64,000 nucleotides of DNA from Pseudodesulfovibrio profundus. Lineage in GTDB: Bacteria; Desulfobacterota; Desulfovibrionia; Desulfovibrionales; Desulfovibrionaceae. Positions 1 through 9,326 of this stretch are shown here, one piece after another. The translations under genes were made by a program, and so were the position numbers. Location of the stretch: assembly GCF_900217235.1 (NCBI RefSeq), contig NZ_LT907975.1, positions 3,571,001 through 3,635,000 on the forward strand, read 5' to 3'. The notes below the pieces were generated by a model. The model was not told the origin of the DNA and searched no databases. It was given only the letters and a program-made list of their open reading frames with translations. Numbering within the stretch: position 1 is the stretch's first letter; each line of letters starts with the position of its first letter.

Positions 1-74
1 GCACACGCCTTGCTCAAGTGCATCCAACTGGCGCAGTATCCTTCATTGGGAAGGTAGGCCGAAGAGAGGTTGTT

Positions 75-1784
75 ATGCATCCTGAAAAGAAGTCATCCTA
101 CGATAAGCTTTCGCGCAATCTGGCGTTGACCGTGATTACGGTCTCCATTGCGCCGCTTATTCTTGTGGGTGGCCTCATCTTCGACCAGTTCCGCTCCATC
201 TATAAGGAGAAGGTCTATTCGCACCTTGCCGAGGTCGTCGACAAGCACAAGGAGAACATCAACACCTTCCTTGAAGAAAAGCTTGGTGAAGTTCACTACC
301 TCGAGCAGGCCTTTTCCTACGAGGAGTTAACTGATGACACCAAGCTTGACGAGATACTGCGCGGCATGCAGCAGCAGTATGGGCGTATCTTCGTTGACCT
401 CGGAGTGATCAATGCCGAGGGCAGGCAGATTGCCTACGCCGGTCCCTTCAACCTGCAAGGCGCTGACTACTCCGGTGCAGACTGGTACCAGAATTCCCGC
501 TCACACAAGGCCGGCATCAGTGATGTTTTCCTCGGTCTTCGCCAGTCCCCACACTTCATTATTACGGTAAACAATTTCCATAACGGCGAGCAGTGGACCC
601 TCCGTGCCACCATCGATTTTCTCGCCTTCAGCCATCTTGTCGAAAATATCCGCATCGGTGAGACCGGTGCAGCATACATACTCAATGATGAAGGTGTATT
701 CCAGACCCGCCCCCGTGAAAACTACGGCAAGGGCCTGGTACTGACTCCCCAACGCGTCATCAATCATCCGACCCCGGACAATGTTTCCATTACCAAGACC
801 AACGGCAGTGATGGCGAGCTGTACATCAGCGTCACCGCACCGCTGAACGACGGTGCCTGGAAGCTGGTCTACCTGCAACGCGCTTCCGACGCCTTCTCGG
901 CCATGACCCGGACCGAATACGTGACATTGATCATCTTCCTGCTGGGCGGCATCGGCATCGTGCTCATGGCGCTGCTTGTTGCCCGTAAGCTGGTGGTTCG
1001 CTGTCAGATCATCGATCGCGAGGCCGAGATGATGAACAAGCAGATGGTCGAGACCGGCAAGCTGGCAGCCATCGGTGAGTTGGCAGCAGGTATCGCTCAC
1101 GAGATCAATAATCCCGTCGCCATCATGATCGAAGAGGCGGGGTGGGTTTCTGACCTTCTTGAAGACGAGTCCGGCGAAATCAAGTCGGCTGGCGAGATTG
1201 AGCGTGCGCTTCTGCAGGTGCAGACCCAGGGCCGCCGCTGCAAGGATATCACCCACAAATTGTTGAGCTTTGCCCGGCAGACCGATTCCCGCGTGACCGA
1301 TGTTTCATTGCCGCCGCTCATTCGTGAGGTCGTGGATATCTCCATGCAGCCCGCGCGATACGCCCAGGTGGATTTCTCCCTGAACCTGGACGACGACATG
1401 CCGCAGGTGCGTGCATCGGTCACTGAGTTGCAGCAGGTATTTCTGAATCTGATCAATAATTCCATCCAGGCCATGGATGCGGAGGGCGGCACGCTTTCCG
1501 TGACGTGCAGCGAGCAGGATGGACAGGCGCAGGTGGTGATTGCTGATACCGGTCCCGGTATTCCGGCAGCCAACCTCAGCCGAATTTTCGAGCCTTTCTT
1601 TACCACCAAGCCGGTGGGCAAGGGGAGCGGCCTCGGCCTCTCCATCTGCTTCGGCATCATCCACCAGATGGGTGGAGAAATAGACGTAGACAGCACGGTG
1701 GGTGTCGGTACCCGGTTTACCATCCGACTGCCGCTCCTGCCGCATCCCATCCAGGAACCAACAAAGGAGTTACACCATGACTAA
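75..1784 (+). CDS. Membrane sensor histidine kinase (Cache-like sensor)
   Basis: Protein of 569 residues. The start at 75 is chosen because a GAAGAGAG ribosome site lies just upstream; an upstream in-frame ATG at 18 lacks one. It has a membrane segment near residues 17-38, a periplasmic domain of about 250 residues resembling Cache sensors, and a second membrane segment near 283-303. The dimerisation domain has the phospho-accepting His342 in AAGIAHEINNP, followed by an ATPase domain with N box (NLINNSIQAM), DTGPG and GKGSGLGLS. All catalytic boxes are present, so it should be active. It overlaps the next receiver gene by 8 bp, implying coupled translation. Its periplasmic domain resembles that of the kinase at 14293 (shared VDLG-I and QIAYAGP segments), so the two are probably paralogues. 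The ligand is unknown; the neighbouring TauE/SafE exporter suggests a sulfur oxyanion, which is inference. Confidence 0.9.
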   Translation: MHPEKKSSYDKLSRNLALTVITVSIAPLILVGGLIFDQFRSIYKEKVYSHLAEVVDKHKENINTFLEEKLGEVHYLEQAFSYEELTDDTKLDEILRGMQQQYGRIFVDLGVINAEGRQIAYAGPFNLQGADYSGADWYQNSRSHKAGISDVFLGLRQSPHFIITVNNFHNGEQWTLRATIDFLAFSHLVENIRIGETGAAYILNDEGVFQTRPRENYGKGLVLTPQRVINHPTPDNVSITKTNGSDGELYISVTAPLNDGAWKLVYLQRASDAFSAMTRTEYVTLIIFLLGGIGIVLMALLVARKLVVRCQIIDREAEMMNKQMVETGKLAAIGELAAGIAHEINNPVAIMIEEAGWVSDLLEDESGEIKSAGEIERALLQVQTQGRRCKDITHKLLSFARQTDSRVTDVSLPPLIREVVDISMQPARYAQVDFSLNLDDDMPQVRASVTELQQVFLNLINNSIQAMDAEGGTLSVTCSEQDGQAQVVIADTGPGIPAANLSRIFEPFFTTKPVGKGSGLGLSICFGIIHQMGGEIDVDSTVGVGTRFTIRLPLLPHPIQEPTKELHHD

Positions 1785-2208
1785 TGCCACCGTTCTCATC
1801 GTGGACGACGAAATGGGATTTGTCGACACTATGGCCAAGCGTCTTGAAAAGCGCAACATGGTCGTATTCAAGGCCTTTGAGGGAGATGCAGCGCTCCAGC
1901 AGTTGGAACAGCATCCGGAAATTCAGGTGGTCGTCCTCGATATGAAGATGCCCAACAAGGATGGTCTGACCGTATTGCAGGAGATCAAGGAGTCGTATCC
2001 GCTGGTCGAGGTAATCATGCTCACCGGACACGCTACCGTACCCACTGCCGTCGAAGGCATTCAGCACGGTGCATACGATTACCTGATGAAGCCATGCAGC
2101 TTTGATGTGCTCAACGAGAAAATCCTCGAAGCCGTGTCCCTCAAGGAGGAACATGAAACCGAGGCAATTGAAGAGCGCATCGAAGGCATTACGCAACGTA
2201 TGGCGTAA
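1777..2208 (+). CDS. Stand-alone receiver-domain response regulator
   Basis: 143 residues: a receiver domain (acidic pair D10/D11, phospho-acceptor D55 in VVLDMKMP, Thr in MLTGHAT, Lys in LMKPC) and a short charged tail. There is no DNA-binding or enzymatic output domain. The gene overlaps the upstream kinase gene by 8 bp, with AAAGGAG as ribosome site inside the kinase gene. It most likely takes phosphate from that kinase and acts as a relay or protein-binding switch. It is the first of three consecutive single-domain receivers. Confidence 0.9.
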   Translation: MTNATVLIVDDEMGFVDTMAKRLEKRNMVVFKAFEGDAALQQLEQHPEIQVVVLDMKMPNKDGLTVLQEIKESYPLVEVIMLTGHATVPTAVEGIQHGAYDYLMKPCSFDVLNEKILEAVSLKEEHETEAIEERIEGITQRMA

Positions 2209-2229
2209 CTTTAGGATTGCAAGCGGGGA

Positions 2230-2625
2230 ATGATGATGAATAGCCAGTCCAATGTCGAACTGCTTATCGTTGATGATGAAATCGGATTCGCTGACGTGTT
2301 GCGCAAGCGCATGTCCCGCCGGGGAGTGGATGCCACGCCTGCAGCAAGCGGAAGTGAAGCCGTGCGCATCCTTCGAGAGCAGGCGTTTGATGTCGCCATC
2401 GTCGACCTCAAGCTCGAAGGCATGGACGGGATCGAAATCCTCAAGGTGTTCAAGCTGATGGCTCCGGAAATGCCGGTGCTCATGCTGACCGGTCACGGGT
2501 GTGAAGAGTCCCGTGAGATCTGCATGCGCAACGGCGCTGACGGCTATCTGCACAAACCCATCGATTTCGAGCGGCTGCTTATCAAAACCCTGCATGCAGG
2601 TGGAAGGTGGGTGTCCAATGAGTGA
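2230..2625 (+). CDS. Stand-alone receiver-domain response regulator
   Basis: 131 residues from the first of three in-frame ATGs (2230, 2233, 2236). The GCGGGGA ribosome site favours the third by spacing, so the true start may be 2236. It is a complete receiver fold (acidic pair, D59 in AIVDLKLEGMDG, Thr in MLTGHG, Lys in LHKPID) without an output domain. The tail half (REICMRNGADGYLHKPID) closely resembles the receiver at the end of the 13053 protein, supporting duplication between the two signalling modules. It overlaps the next gene by 8 bp. Confidence 0.88.
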   Translation: MMMNSQSNVELLIVDDEIGFADVLRKRMSRRGVDATPAASGSEAVRILREQAFDVAIVDLKLEGMDGIEILKVFKLMAPEMPVLMLTGHGCEESREICMRNGADGYLHKPIDFERLLIKTLHAGGRWVSNE

Positions 2626-3013
2626 CATCAACGTTCTGCATATAGATGATGAAATGGATTTTGCCGCGTCCCTGGGCCGACGGCTATCCAGACGCGGCAT
2701 GGACGTCCATGCCGCAGACGGTGGGGAATCGGCTCTCAAGGTCTTGAAGCAAACATCGATTGACGTCGTACTACTCGACATCAAGATGCCCGGAATGGAC
2801 GGGATCAAGACATTGGGGCGCATCAAAAGTCAGCATCCACAGGTAGAGGTCATCATGCTGACGGCCCTTGCCAATACGGACACGGTCCTTTCAAGCCTGG
2901 CCATGGGGGCATACGATTACCTCATGAAACCGGCCGAGATCGAAGACCTTGTCCAGAAGATCAAGGATGCGGCTAAACAGAGAAAACGAAATCTGGAGCA
3001 GGGGGCCCCTTAG
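2618..3013 (+). CDS. Stand-alone receiver-domain response regulator
   Basis: 131 residues. The start at 2618 follows GGAAGGTGGG and lies inside the end of the previous gene (8 bp overlap). It has a receiver fold with acidic pair D10/D11, phospho-acceptor D54 in VVLLDIKMPGMDG, and conserved Thr and Lys, then a basic C-terminal tail. There is no output domain. The stretch GAYDYLMKPAEIEDLVQKI resembles the end of the receiver at 17064 (GAMDFMEKPADIDSLTEKI), another paralogue pair between the two modules. Confidence 0.88.
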   Translation: MSDINVLHIDDEMDFAASLGRRLSRRGMDVHAADGGESALKVLKQTSIDVVLLDIKMPGMDGIKTLGRIKSQHPQVEVIMLTALANTDTVLSSLAMGAYDYLMKPAEIEDLVQKIKDAAKQRKRNLEQGAP

Positions 3014-3062
3014 GCTCAGGGTTTCAGGCAAAAAACCAAACTCAAGAGGAAGCGAGGAAATC

Positions 3063-4343
3063 ATGCGATTTTTCAATCAATGGGGAAGATTCATGATGGC
3101 GGGAGCCGGAGCTCTCGCCCAGTGGGAAATCAACAACGCCAAGTCGATCGTCAGCAGCAGAAAAAAGCTGATGCTCATTGCCTTGATGGTTATCCCGATC
3201 ATTATCGGTGGCATCGCCTTTGCGGATGACATCGGTCCTGTTCTGCCCGATCTGCTCGGAGGCAAAAAGGCGTACAGCCCGGCCTTCTACAGCGTCGGCA
3301 TCTTCTTTGTGTCCATTGCCATCGGCATGGGTGCAGGTCTGATTACCGGCTGCATCGGCGCCGGTGGTGGTTTCATCATCGCGCCTGCGTTGATGTCCGC
3401 TGGTATCAAGGGTATTTTGGCTGTCGGTACTGACCTCTTCCATATTTTCGCCAAGGCGATCATGGGTAGTGTCATTCACCGTAAACTCGGAAACGTATCC
3501 GTACCTCTGGCCGTCGTGTTCCTTATCGGTGCCGTTGTCGGTGCGACTGCTGGTGGACTCATTAACCGTATCCTGTACGAGATCAACCCCGTTCTCAGTG
3601 ATGCGTTCATTACCTCGGTGTACTCCCTGATGCTCGGTTTCCTGGGCTTCTACGCACTGATCGACTTCCTGCGCTCCCGCAAGGCCGGTGGCGGCGGTGA
3701 CGCTCACGGCGGAACCGAAGGTGCCGAACTGGGCGCCATGTCCCGTAACCTGCAGGCAATCAACTTCCCGCCCATGGTCAAGTTTGACCAGGATCTCGTT
3801 CCCGGTGGTCGTCAGATCTCCTGGATCTTCCTGGTACTCTCCGGTGCTCTGGTCGGTCTTGCTGCCGGTATCATGGGTGTCGGTGGTGGCTTCCTGACCT
3901 TCCCGATCTTTGTTTACGTTCTCGGTGTTTCTTCCATGACCACCGTTGGTACCGACATCTTCCAGATCGTGTTTACCGCTGGTTTCGCGTCGGTCAGCCA
4001 GTACGCCATCTACGGCTTCATCTTCTACACCCTGGCCATGGGTATGCTCATCGGATCCCTGCTCGGTATCCAGATTGGCGCACTCGTAACCAAGGTTGTT
4101 CCCGGCATCACCATTCGCGGTTTCTACGCCATGGCCGTTCTGGCTGGCTTCATGAACCGTATCTTTGCGTTGCCCGGCAAGCTTGGCGAAATGGGTGTCA
4201 TTCCCATCTCACCCGCTTTTGGATCGATACTAAACGATATCGGCATCTGGCTGTTCTTCATTGTTATCGGTGGATTCTCCGTATGGGTCATCGGTACGTT
4301 CCTGAAGAATATTCCTGCGCTGAAGCGAGAGGAGGTAAAGTAA
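3063..4343 (+). CDS. TauE/SafE-family sulfite/anion exporter
   Basis: 426 residues. The start at 3063 follows a CGAGGAA ribosome site; the frame is open further upstream but overlaps the receiver gene. After a hydrophilic N-terminus it has about eight hydrophobic helices arranged as two similar halves, each with the Gly-rich TauE/SafE signature (GLITGCIGAGGGFIIAPAL and GLAAGIMGVGGGFLTFPIF). The family moves sulfite, sulfoacetate and related organosulfur anions across the inner membrane. A hydrophilic loop (GGGGDAHGGTEG region) separates the halves. In a sulfate reducer, export or exchange of a sulfur oxyanion is plausible; the substrate is not shown by sequence. It is in one operon with the kinase and receivers upstream and the 4345 gene downstream (1 bp gap). 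Confidence 0.88.
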   Translation: MRFFNQWGRFMMAGAGALAQWEINNAKSIVSSRKKLMLIALMVIPIIIGGIAFADDIGPVLPDLLGGKKAYSPAFYSVGIFFVSIAIGMGAGLITGCIGAGGGFIIAPALMSAGIKGILAVGTDLFHIFAKAIMGSVIHRKLGNVSVPLAVVFLIGAVVGATAGGLINRILYEINPVLSDAFITSVYSLMLGFLGFYALIDFLRSRKAGGGGDAHGGTEGAELGAMSRNLQAINFPPMVKFDQDLVPGGRQISWIFLVLSGALVGLAAGIMGVGGGFLTFPIFVYVLGVSSMTTVGTDIFQIVFTAGFASVSQYAIYGFIFYTLAMGMLIGSLLGIQIGALVTKVVPGITIRGFYAMAVLAGFMNRIFALPGKLGEMGVIPISPAFGSILNDIGIWLFFIVIGGFSVWVIGTFLKNIPALKREEVK

Positions 4344-4344
4344 G

Positions 4345-5031
4345 ATGATTTACAATAAGAAAGAATTCTACGGGGGCTTCGGACTGCTTGTCGGTTTCTT
4401 CTTAGTCCTGTTCTTTATGTTCCAGCCCATGTTCAACGGGCATAACTCGATGGAGTACCTGGACAACCTGTACAACTCCATCTCCAAGGGATCTGTTAAC
4501 TATGTAGAAAGCATTCGTGAGGACACCAAGCCTTTCGCTGACAAAGACGTCACCATGAAGCTGACCTACGCAACCGAGGCCGAAGCTGCGCAGTCCGCGC
4601 TGCTCTTCTCCAACGCTGGCGCCACTGCATCTGTTGCCGGCAAGGAACTGGAAGTATCCGGTTCGCTGGGCGCCATGCTCGGTGCGGCTCTGGATGATTC
4701 CTACTCCATGTACCACAACGATGCTGCTGCACTGGAGTCCAAGTACGGTATCGAAGGGCGTCGTGCGCTCTTCAACTGGTGGACCTCGCTCAAGCTGATG
4801 GACAAGAGCCTCAAGAACCAGGAAGCGTTTGCCGCTGCCAAGGTCACCGGTACTGTTCAGGGCAAGGCTGTAGAAGCTGCGTACAACTACTTCGGTGTTG
4901 AACCTACCAGCATCATGGACAATGTCGGGTTGGTTATCTTCTCCCTGGCATTCTATGTCTTCTACACCCTGTGGTACGGCTTCGCCATCCTCTTCGTCTT
5001 CGAAGGATGGGGCCTCAGGTTGAGTCATTAA
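4345..5031 (+). CDS. Two-helix membrane protein of unknown function, next to TauE
   Basis: 228 residues. A strong GAGGAGGT site precedes the ATG, which is 1 bp after the TauE/SafE stop. There is a hydrophobic helix at about residues 9-29, then a soluble segment of roughly 150 residues rich in Ala, Lys and Glu, and a hydrophobic C-terminal stretch from about 190 to 223. No family was recognised. The tight linkage suggests an accessory subunit of the transporter or a sensor-transporter bridge, with the central domain probably periplasmic. It is the last gene before a terminator-like hairpin. Confidence 0.8.
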   Translation: MIYNKKEFYGGFGLLVGFFLVLFFMFQPMFNGHNSMEYLDNLYNSISKGSVNYVESIREDTKPFADKDVTMKLTYATEAEAAQSALLFSNAGATASVAGKELEVSGSLGAMLGAALDDSYSMYHNDAAALESKYGIEGRRALFNWWTSLKLMDKSLKNQEAFAAAKVTGTVQGKAVEAAYNYFGVEPTSIMDNVGLVIFSLAFYVFYTLWYGFAILFVFEGWGLRLSH

Positions 5032-5068
5032 TAGTAGATAGTATTACATCATACCCCCAAGCAAAGTG

Positions 5069-5130
5069 CGGCCCGGTTGTCCTCGGAGGACCGGGCCGTA
5101 CCCACCTAAAGGGGTGGGGCGTTTCGCCCC
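5069..5130 (+). terminator. Double hairpin after the TauE operon
   Basis: A 9-bp GC-rich stem (CGGCCCGGT at 5069-5077 with ACCGGGCCG at 5090-5098), with additional pairing inside its loop, is followed by a second small stem GGGGC/GCCCC (5116-5130). There is no long T run, so it may work as a transcript-end stabiliser or a weak terminator. Confidence 0.6.
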
Positions 5131-5187
5131 GGAAAGTGTTTACTCAGCGCTAAAATCCATATATTCATGGGTAGTGGGGGTGATACG

Positions 5188-6672
5188 ATGAATCTGCAAA
5201 ATTATTACGAAACAGTCATGCAGCTCAGCCACGGCATTGTGGTGACGCTCAATCTCGATGGCCGTGTGGTGCACGGCAATTCAGAGCTTGAGATGCTGAC
5301 AGGCTACTCCATGCAGGAGTTGGCCGGGGCTGACTGGTTCGAAACGTTCATCCCGGAAGATGAACGAGAGGCCGCCCGTACTGCAGTGCTGGAAAGAGCG
5401 CACGACCACGGTGTTTCCGCCATGGCCGGGGTGATTACTGACAGGGATGGCGACCTCGTCTACATCAATTGGAATCTGAAGCCGCTGGCTGATTCCGATG
5501 GAGAAATTATTTCTATTCTGTGCGTCGGGCAGGATGTTACCGACCACATGTTGCGCGAGAATGGGTTGCTCCGCGAGCGTTTCGCACTGATGGAACGCAA
5601 CAAGGAGTTGAGCTGCCTGTTCAAGATCAGCCAGATCATGACCGATATGGGGCAGGACCTGGAAGTCCTGTTGCAGCAGGTGGTTGATCTTTTGCCCACC
5701 GCATTCCAACATCCCTCACGTTCACATATTCAATTGGAAATCGACCGGAGTGTCTGGACCTCCGAGGGCTACCGGGAAACGGATTTCCGGCTGTCCGAGC
5801 CGGTTATTGTCCACAAAGAGAAACGCGGCGTCATTTCCGTGTGTGCCCAGCGTCCCTCCAAGCGTCCGGCATTCATCGAAGACGAGCGGGATTTGTTGCG
5901 CACGGCAGCACAACAGGTGTCGGTCATGGTCGCCAAAAAGGAAACCCGTCAGGCCAAGCAGGAACTTGAATCGCAACTGCGTCAAGCTGATCGACTGGCA
6001 AAGATCGGTCAGTTCTCGGCTGGTGTCGCCCATGAAATCAACGAACCGCTGGCCAATATTCTCGGGTTTGCTGAACTGGCGTTGCAGACCAATGATCTGC
6101 CGGAGCAGGTGATGAGCGACCTGCATTCCATTGTGGAATCATCCCTCCATGCTCGCGAGATTATCCGCAAGCTCATGTTTTTCGGACGACAACTCCCGCC
6201 GCAGCTCATCTCCGTGAACCTCAACGAGGTACTGGAACAGGCGCTCGCCATTACCGAATCCGGTGCCAAGCGAAGCGGTGTGGAGATCATACGCAACTAC
6301 GATGCCTCCATGTCCAAAATTTCCGCTGATCCCCAGCATATCAAGCAGGTGGTGGTCAATCTGGTTGCCAATGCTATCCAGGCAATGGGCAAGGGGGGAA
6401 CGCTCCGGGTCAGTACCATCTGTCATAAAAGTGATGCGTACCTGATCGTGGAAGACACCGGGCCGGGCATGGAAGAAGAAGTGCTCAAGCAGATTTTCGC
6501 ACCATTTTACACCACCAAGGACGTGGACAAGGGAACCGGATTGGGACTTTCCGTGGTCCACGGCATTGTCAAAGCACACGGCGGTTTTATCCAGGTAGAG
6601 AGTACACCGGGTGTGGGGACGCGAGTTGAAGTTGTATTCCCCTGTCCCAATTGTTGTACGGAGGTTGAGTAA
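5188..6672 (+). CDS. PAS-domain sensor histidine kinase (cytoplasmic)
   Basis: 494 residues. The start at 5188 is chosen over 5167 because of the GTGGGGGTG ribosome site. A PAS domain lies at about residues 5-120, followed by a GAF-like region at about 130-240, a coiled linker, His282 in SAGVAHEINEPLANI, and an ATPase domain with NLVANAIQAM, DTGPG and GTGLGLS boxes. No membrane segment is visible, so it senses a cytoplasmic signal. The stop codon shares one base with the start of the NtrC-type regulator, its likely partner. Confidence 0.9.
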   Translation: MNLQNYYETVMQLSHGIVVTLNLDGRVVHGNSELEMLTGYSMQELAGADWFETFIPEDEREAARTAVLERAHDHGVSAMAGVITDRDGDLVYINWNLKPLADSDGEIISILCVGQDVTDHMLRENGLLRERFALMERNKELSCLFKISQIMTDMGQDLEVLLQQVVDLLPTAFQHPSRSHIQLEIDRSVWTSEGYRETDFRLSEPVIVHKEKRGVISVCAQRPSKRPAFIEDERDLLRTAAQQVSVMVAKKETRQAKQELESQLRQADRLAKIGQFSAGVAHEINEPLANILGFAELALQTNDLPEQVMSDLHSIVESSLHAREIIRKLMFFGRQLPPQLISVNLNEVLEQALAITESGAKRSGVEIIRNYDASMSKISADPQHIKQVVVNLVANAIQAMGKGGTLRVSTICHKSDAYLIVEDTGPGMEEEVLKQIFAPFYTTKDVDKGTGLGLSVVHGIVKAHGGFIQVESTPGVGTRVEVVFPCPNCCTEVE

Positions 6673-8015
6673 TGAGCAATACACGGATTCTGGCGGTCGA
6701 TGACAGCAAATCCACCCTTGAGGTCTTGAAGCGAAACCTGCAACCAGAAGGGTATGAGGTCTACACCTGCGAACGGGTGGAAGAGGCTTTGCCGTTGCTG
6801 GAAGAGCTGGAAATCGATCTGGTCATCACGGATTATCGCATGCCCAAGACCTCCGGCCTGGAGCTGATAAAACATATCCGTGCCAATTATCCTGAAATCG
6901 AAATAATGATGATAACCGGCTACCCGTCCATTCCGGGTGCTGTTGAAGCCATAAAGGATGGAGCCGGAGAGTATCTGGCCAAGCCGTTCACCACCGAGGA
7001 ACTGTTATCTGCTGTTGGCCGCATCATGGAGCGTCGTCAACGCCGCAGGGTGCTCAGTTCGCCGGACACGCCTCCCGATAATTTTGGCATCATAGGTGAG
7101 TCTCCGGCCATGCAGAAGGTCTTCAGCCGTATTGGCAAGGCCGCTGGCACGGATGCCAATGTACTGATTTCCGGAGACTCCGGTACGGGTAAGGAACTGG
7201 TTGCACGCGCTGTCCACTACAACAGCGATCGACGTGGTGCGCCTTTTGTTCCGGTCAATTGTACGGCCATTCCCGACAGTCTCGTGGAAAGCGAACTGTT
7301 CGGTCATGTGAAAGGCGCATTCACCGGAGCCAAGGAAGGGCGGGCAGGTTTCTTCGAGATTGCCCATGGCGGATCGATTTTTCTCGATGAAATAGGTGAT
7401 GCCAGCCCGAACATGCAAGCCAAGTTGCTGCGGGTCATACAATCCAAGGAATACTGCAAGGTTGGCTCCAGTCGAGTGAATACGGTTGATTGTCGTATTC
7501 TGGCCGCCACGCACAAAGATCTCAAGGGTATGGTGGACGAAGGATCGTTTCGCGAGGATTTATACTACCGTATGAATGTCGTGGATATCCCGGTGCCGTC
7601 CCTTGCCGAGCGCGGTGATGATATCCTGGCACTCATCAACCATTTTCTGACCAAATTCTCGCGGGCCATGCACCGGACACCGCCGACCCTCAACGACGAT
7701 ACGTTGAAGACGCTTCGCAATCACGCATGGCCGGGCAATGTTCGAGAGTTGGAAAATCTGATCCAGCGTCTGGTGGTTATCGTGGATCACGATCCCATCG
7801 TGCCGACCGATCTTCCCGAAACCATGCGTTTCAGTCTTGCCAAGGAGGGCAGCGTCAATCGCTCTCTGGCAGAGGTGGAGTTCGAGCATATTTCCAACGT
7901 GTTGACCATGACCCAGGACAACAAGACCCGTGCGGCGGAGATACTCGGTATTAACCGAAAAACGCTGCGGGAAAAGCTCAAGCGCATGGAGCGTTTCATT
8001 CAGGAGAAAGGATAG
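6672..8015 (+). CDS. NtrC-family sigma-54-dependent response regulator
   Basis: 447 residues: receiver at 1-120 (phospho-Asp in LVITDYRMP), sigma-54 AAA+ domain at about 135-365 with Walker A GDSGTGKE, the GAFTGA loop that contacts sigma-54, and a Fis-type helix-turn-helix at the C-terminus (RAAEILGINRKTLREKLKR). It activates sigma-54 promoters when phosphorylated. It is translationally coupled to the PAS kinase upstream. Target genes are not evident; the TauE operon and the FUSC gene are the closest candidates. Confidence 0.93.
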   Translation: MSNTRILAVDDSKSTLEVLKRNLQPEGYEVYTCERVEEALPLLEELEIDLVITDYRMPKTSGLELIKHIRANYPEIEIMMITGYPSIPGAVEAIKDGAGEYLAKPFTTEELLSAVGRIMERRQRRRVLSSPDTPPDNFGIIGESPAMQKVFSRIGKAAGTDANVLISGDSGTGKELVARAVHYNSDRRGAPFVPVNCTAIPDSLVESELFGHVKGAFTGAKEGRAGFFEIAHGGSIFLDEIGDASPNMQAKLLRVIQSKEYCKVGSSRVNTVDCRILAATHKDLKGMVDEGSFREDLYYRMNVVDIPVPSLAERGDDILALINHFLTKFSRAMHRTPPTLNDDTLKTLRNHAWPGNVRELENLIQRLVVIVDHDPIVPTDLPETMRFSLAKEGSVNRSLAEVEFEHISNVLTMTQDNKTRAAEILGINRKTLREKLKRMERFIQEKG

Positions 8016-8142
8016 GTATAGTGGTGTGACGGATCTATTCCGGGCGGCAAAGGATGACAGTCTCGTGCTTGACCCGGCGTAAGCGATGTGAGAAAGGCCC
8101 CTTCTGCACCGGTAGGCGCAGGGCGGATCGGCTTCCAACAGG

Positions 8143-9216
8143 ATGAAACTCATGAGCGTATCGAACTTTTTCCGAACACACACCTCAAGCGGGCATACGA
8201 GGCACGGAATCAAGGTGGGGCTTGCCAGTGTGCTGGCCTACTTTCTTTCCAGTCAGCTCCAGTTGCCGTACGCGTTCTGGGCGGTGATCACCACGGTCAT
8301 CGTGATGCAGGTCCATGTGGCGGACTCCATCGATATGTGCCTGTATCGATTTACCGGCACCGCCATTGGTGCGGGCATAGGTATCATGGCTATCCTCACG
8401 TTTCCGCCGACACCGTTGTATACGTTGCTCGGCATTTTTATTTCCACCGGAATCTGTGCGTACCTGACGCGATACAATACCCGGTTCCGCATGGCGGCCA
8501 TCACTGTTGCCATCGTCTATATCACCAGTCTCGGGCAGGACGGTCGCATCCACTTCACGCTGCTGCGGGTTGCGGAAATCGGTATCGGCGTCATGTGCGC
8601 GTTCATTGTCTCGGTGCTGGTCTGGCCCAATCGTGCTGCTGCTGCCCTTCGGGACAGGCTCCGTTCACAATATGACCAGTTGGCCGATCACTATGCGCTG
8701 CTCATGGGCAACTTTGTGTCCCGTCAGAAAAAAGCAGACCCTGCACTTTTCCAGGAATTGGCGACTGAAGTGCACAAAAACAAGGAAATGTACCACAAGG
8801 TCTATGCCACGGAGCGCAAGTTCTTCAGGGAAGACGTGGATATGCTTTCCCTTCAGGTCAGTGTGCTCAACTCGGTGCTGGAGCGCATGCAGGCCATGCC
8901 TATTCTGCTCAATGAGGTGGACGGGGTTGGCTTCGACATCATCCTCGCGCCAGAACTCAACGAACTGGCTCATGCCACGAACGAAGCCCTTCGCAGTCTT
9001 GGTCAGGGAAAGCCCCATGACACGAAACGACTGACCAAAGCGGTTCAGGCCATCGAAACCCGCTTCATCGAGATTCGCCGTCAGGGCGTGACCGAGCGAT
9101 TCAAGGCCCGCCGCCTGTTCCAGGTTCTGAGCTTCATCAACGCTGCACAGCACCTGGGTGAGTATGTGCTGGAAGTTCTGAGTCGCCCTGAATTGCAGGA
9201 AAAGAAGCCTTCCTGA
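8143..9216 (+). CDS. FUSC/aromatic-acid-exporter-family membrane protein
   Basis: 357 residues. The first half has about five to six hydrophobic helices with the pattern of the aromatic acid exporter/FUSC family (PYAFWAVITTVIVMQ, then FTGTAIGAGIG); the second half is a helical cytoplasmic domain rich in charged residues. Family members export aromatic or organic acids. ATG at 8143 and ATG at 8152 are both possible starts. A 127-bp gap separates it from the NtrC-type gene. Confidence 0.8.
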   Translation: MKLMSVSNFFRTHTSSGHTRHGIKVGLASVLAYFLSSQLQLPYAFWAVITTVIVMQVHVADSIDMCLYRFTGTAIGAGIGIMAILTFPPTPLYTLLGIFISTGICAYLTRYNTRFRMAAITVAIVYITSLGQDGRIHFTLLRVAEIGIGVMCAFIVSVLVWPNRAAAALRDRLRSQYDQLADHYALLMGNFVSRQKKADPALFQELATEVHKNKEMYHKVYATERKFFREDVDMLSLQVSVLNSVLERMQAMPILLNEVDGVGFDIILAPELNELAHATNEALRSLGQGKPHDTKRLTKAVQAIETRFIEIRRQGVTERFKARRLFQVLSFINAAQHLGEYVLEVLSRPELQEKKPS

Positions 9217-9326
9217 TCTTGGCTACCAAGGCTGTGCCTAGGCTGGTCGGGGTTGTGTCCCGTGTGGATTTGATGAATAGTACAACCATCTGAAGTCAAC
9301 ACACGGTAACGCCTCAAGGACCAAAC

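Noticed and set aside
501-1256. Long antisense frames opposite the first kinase
   Set aside because: Shadows of a well-supported gene; compositions typical of antisense of GC-rich coding DNA.
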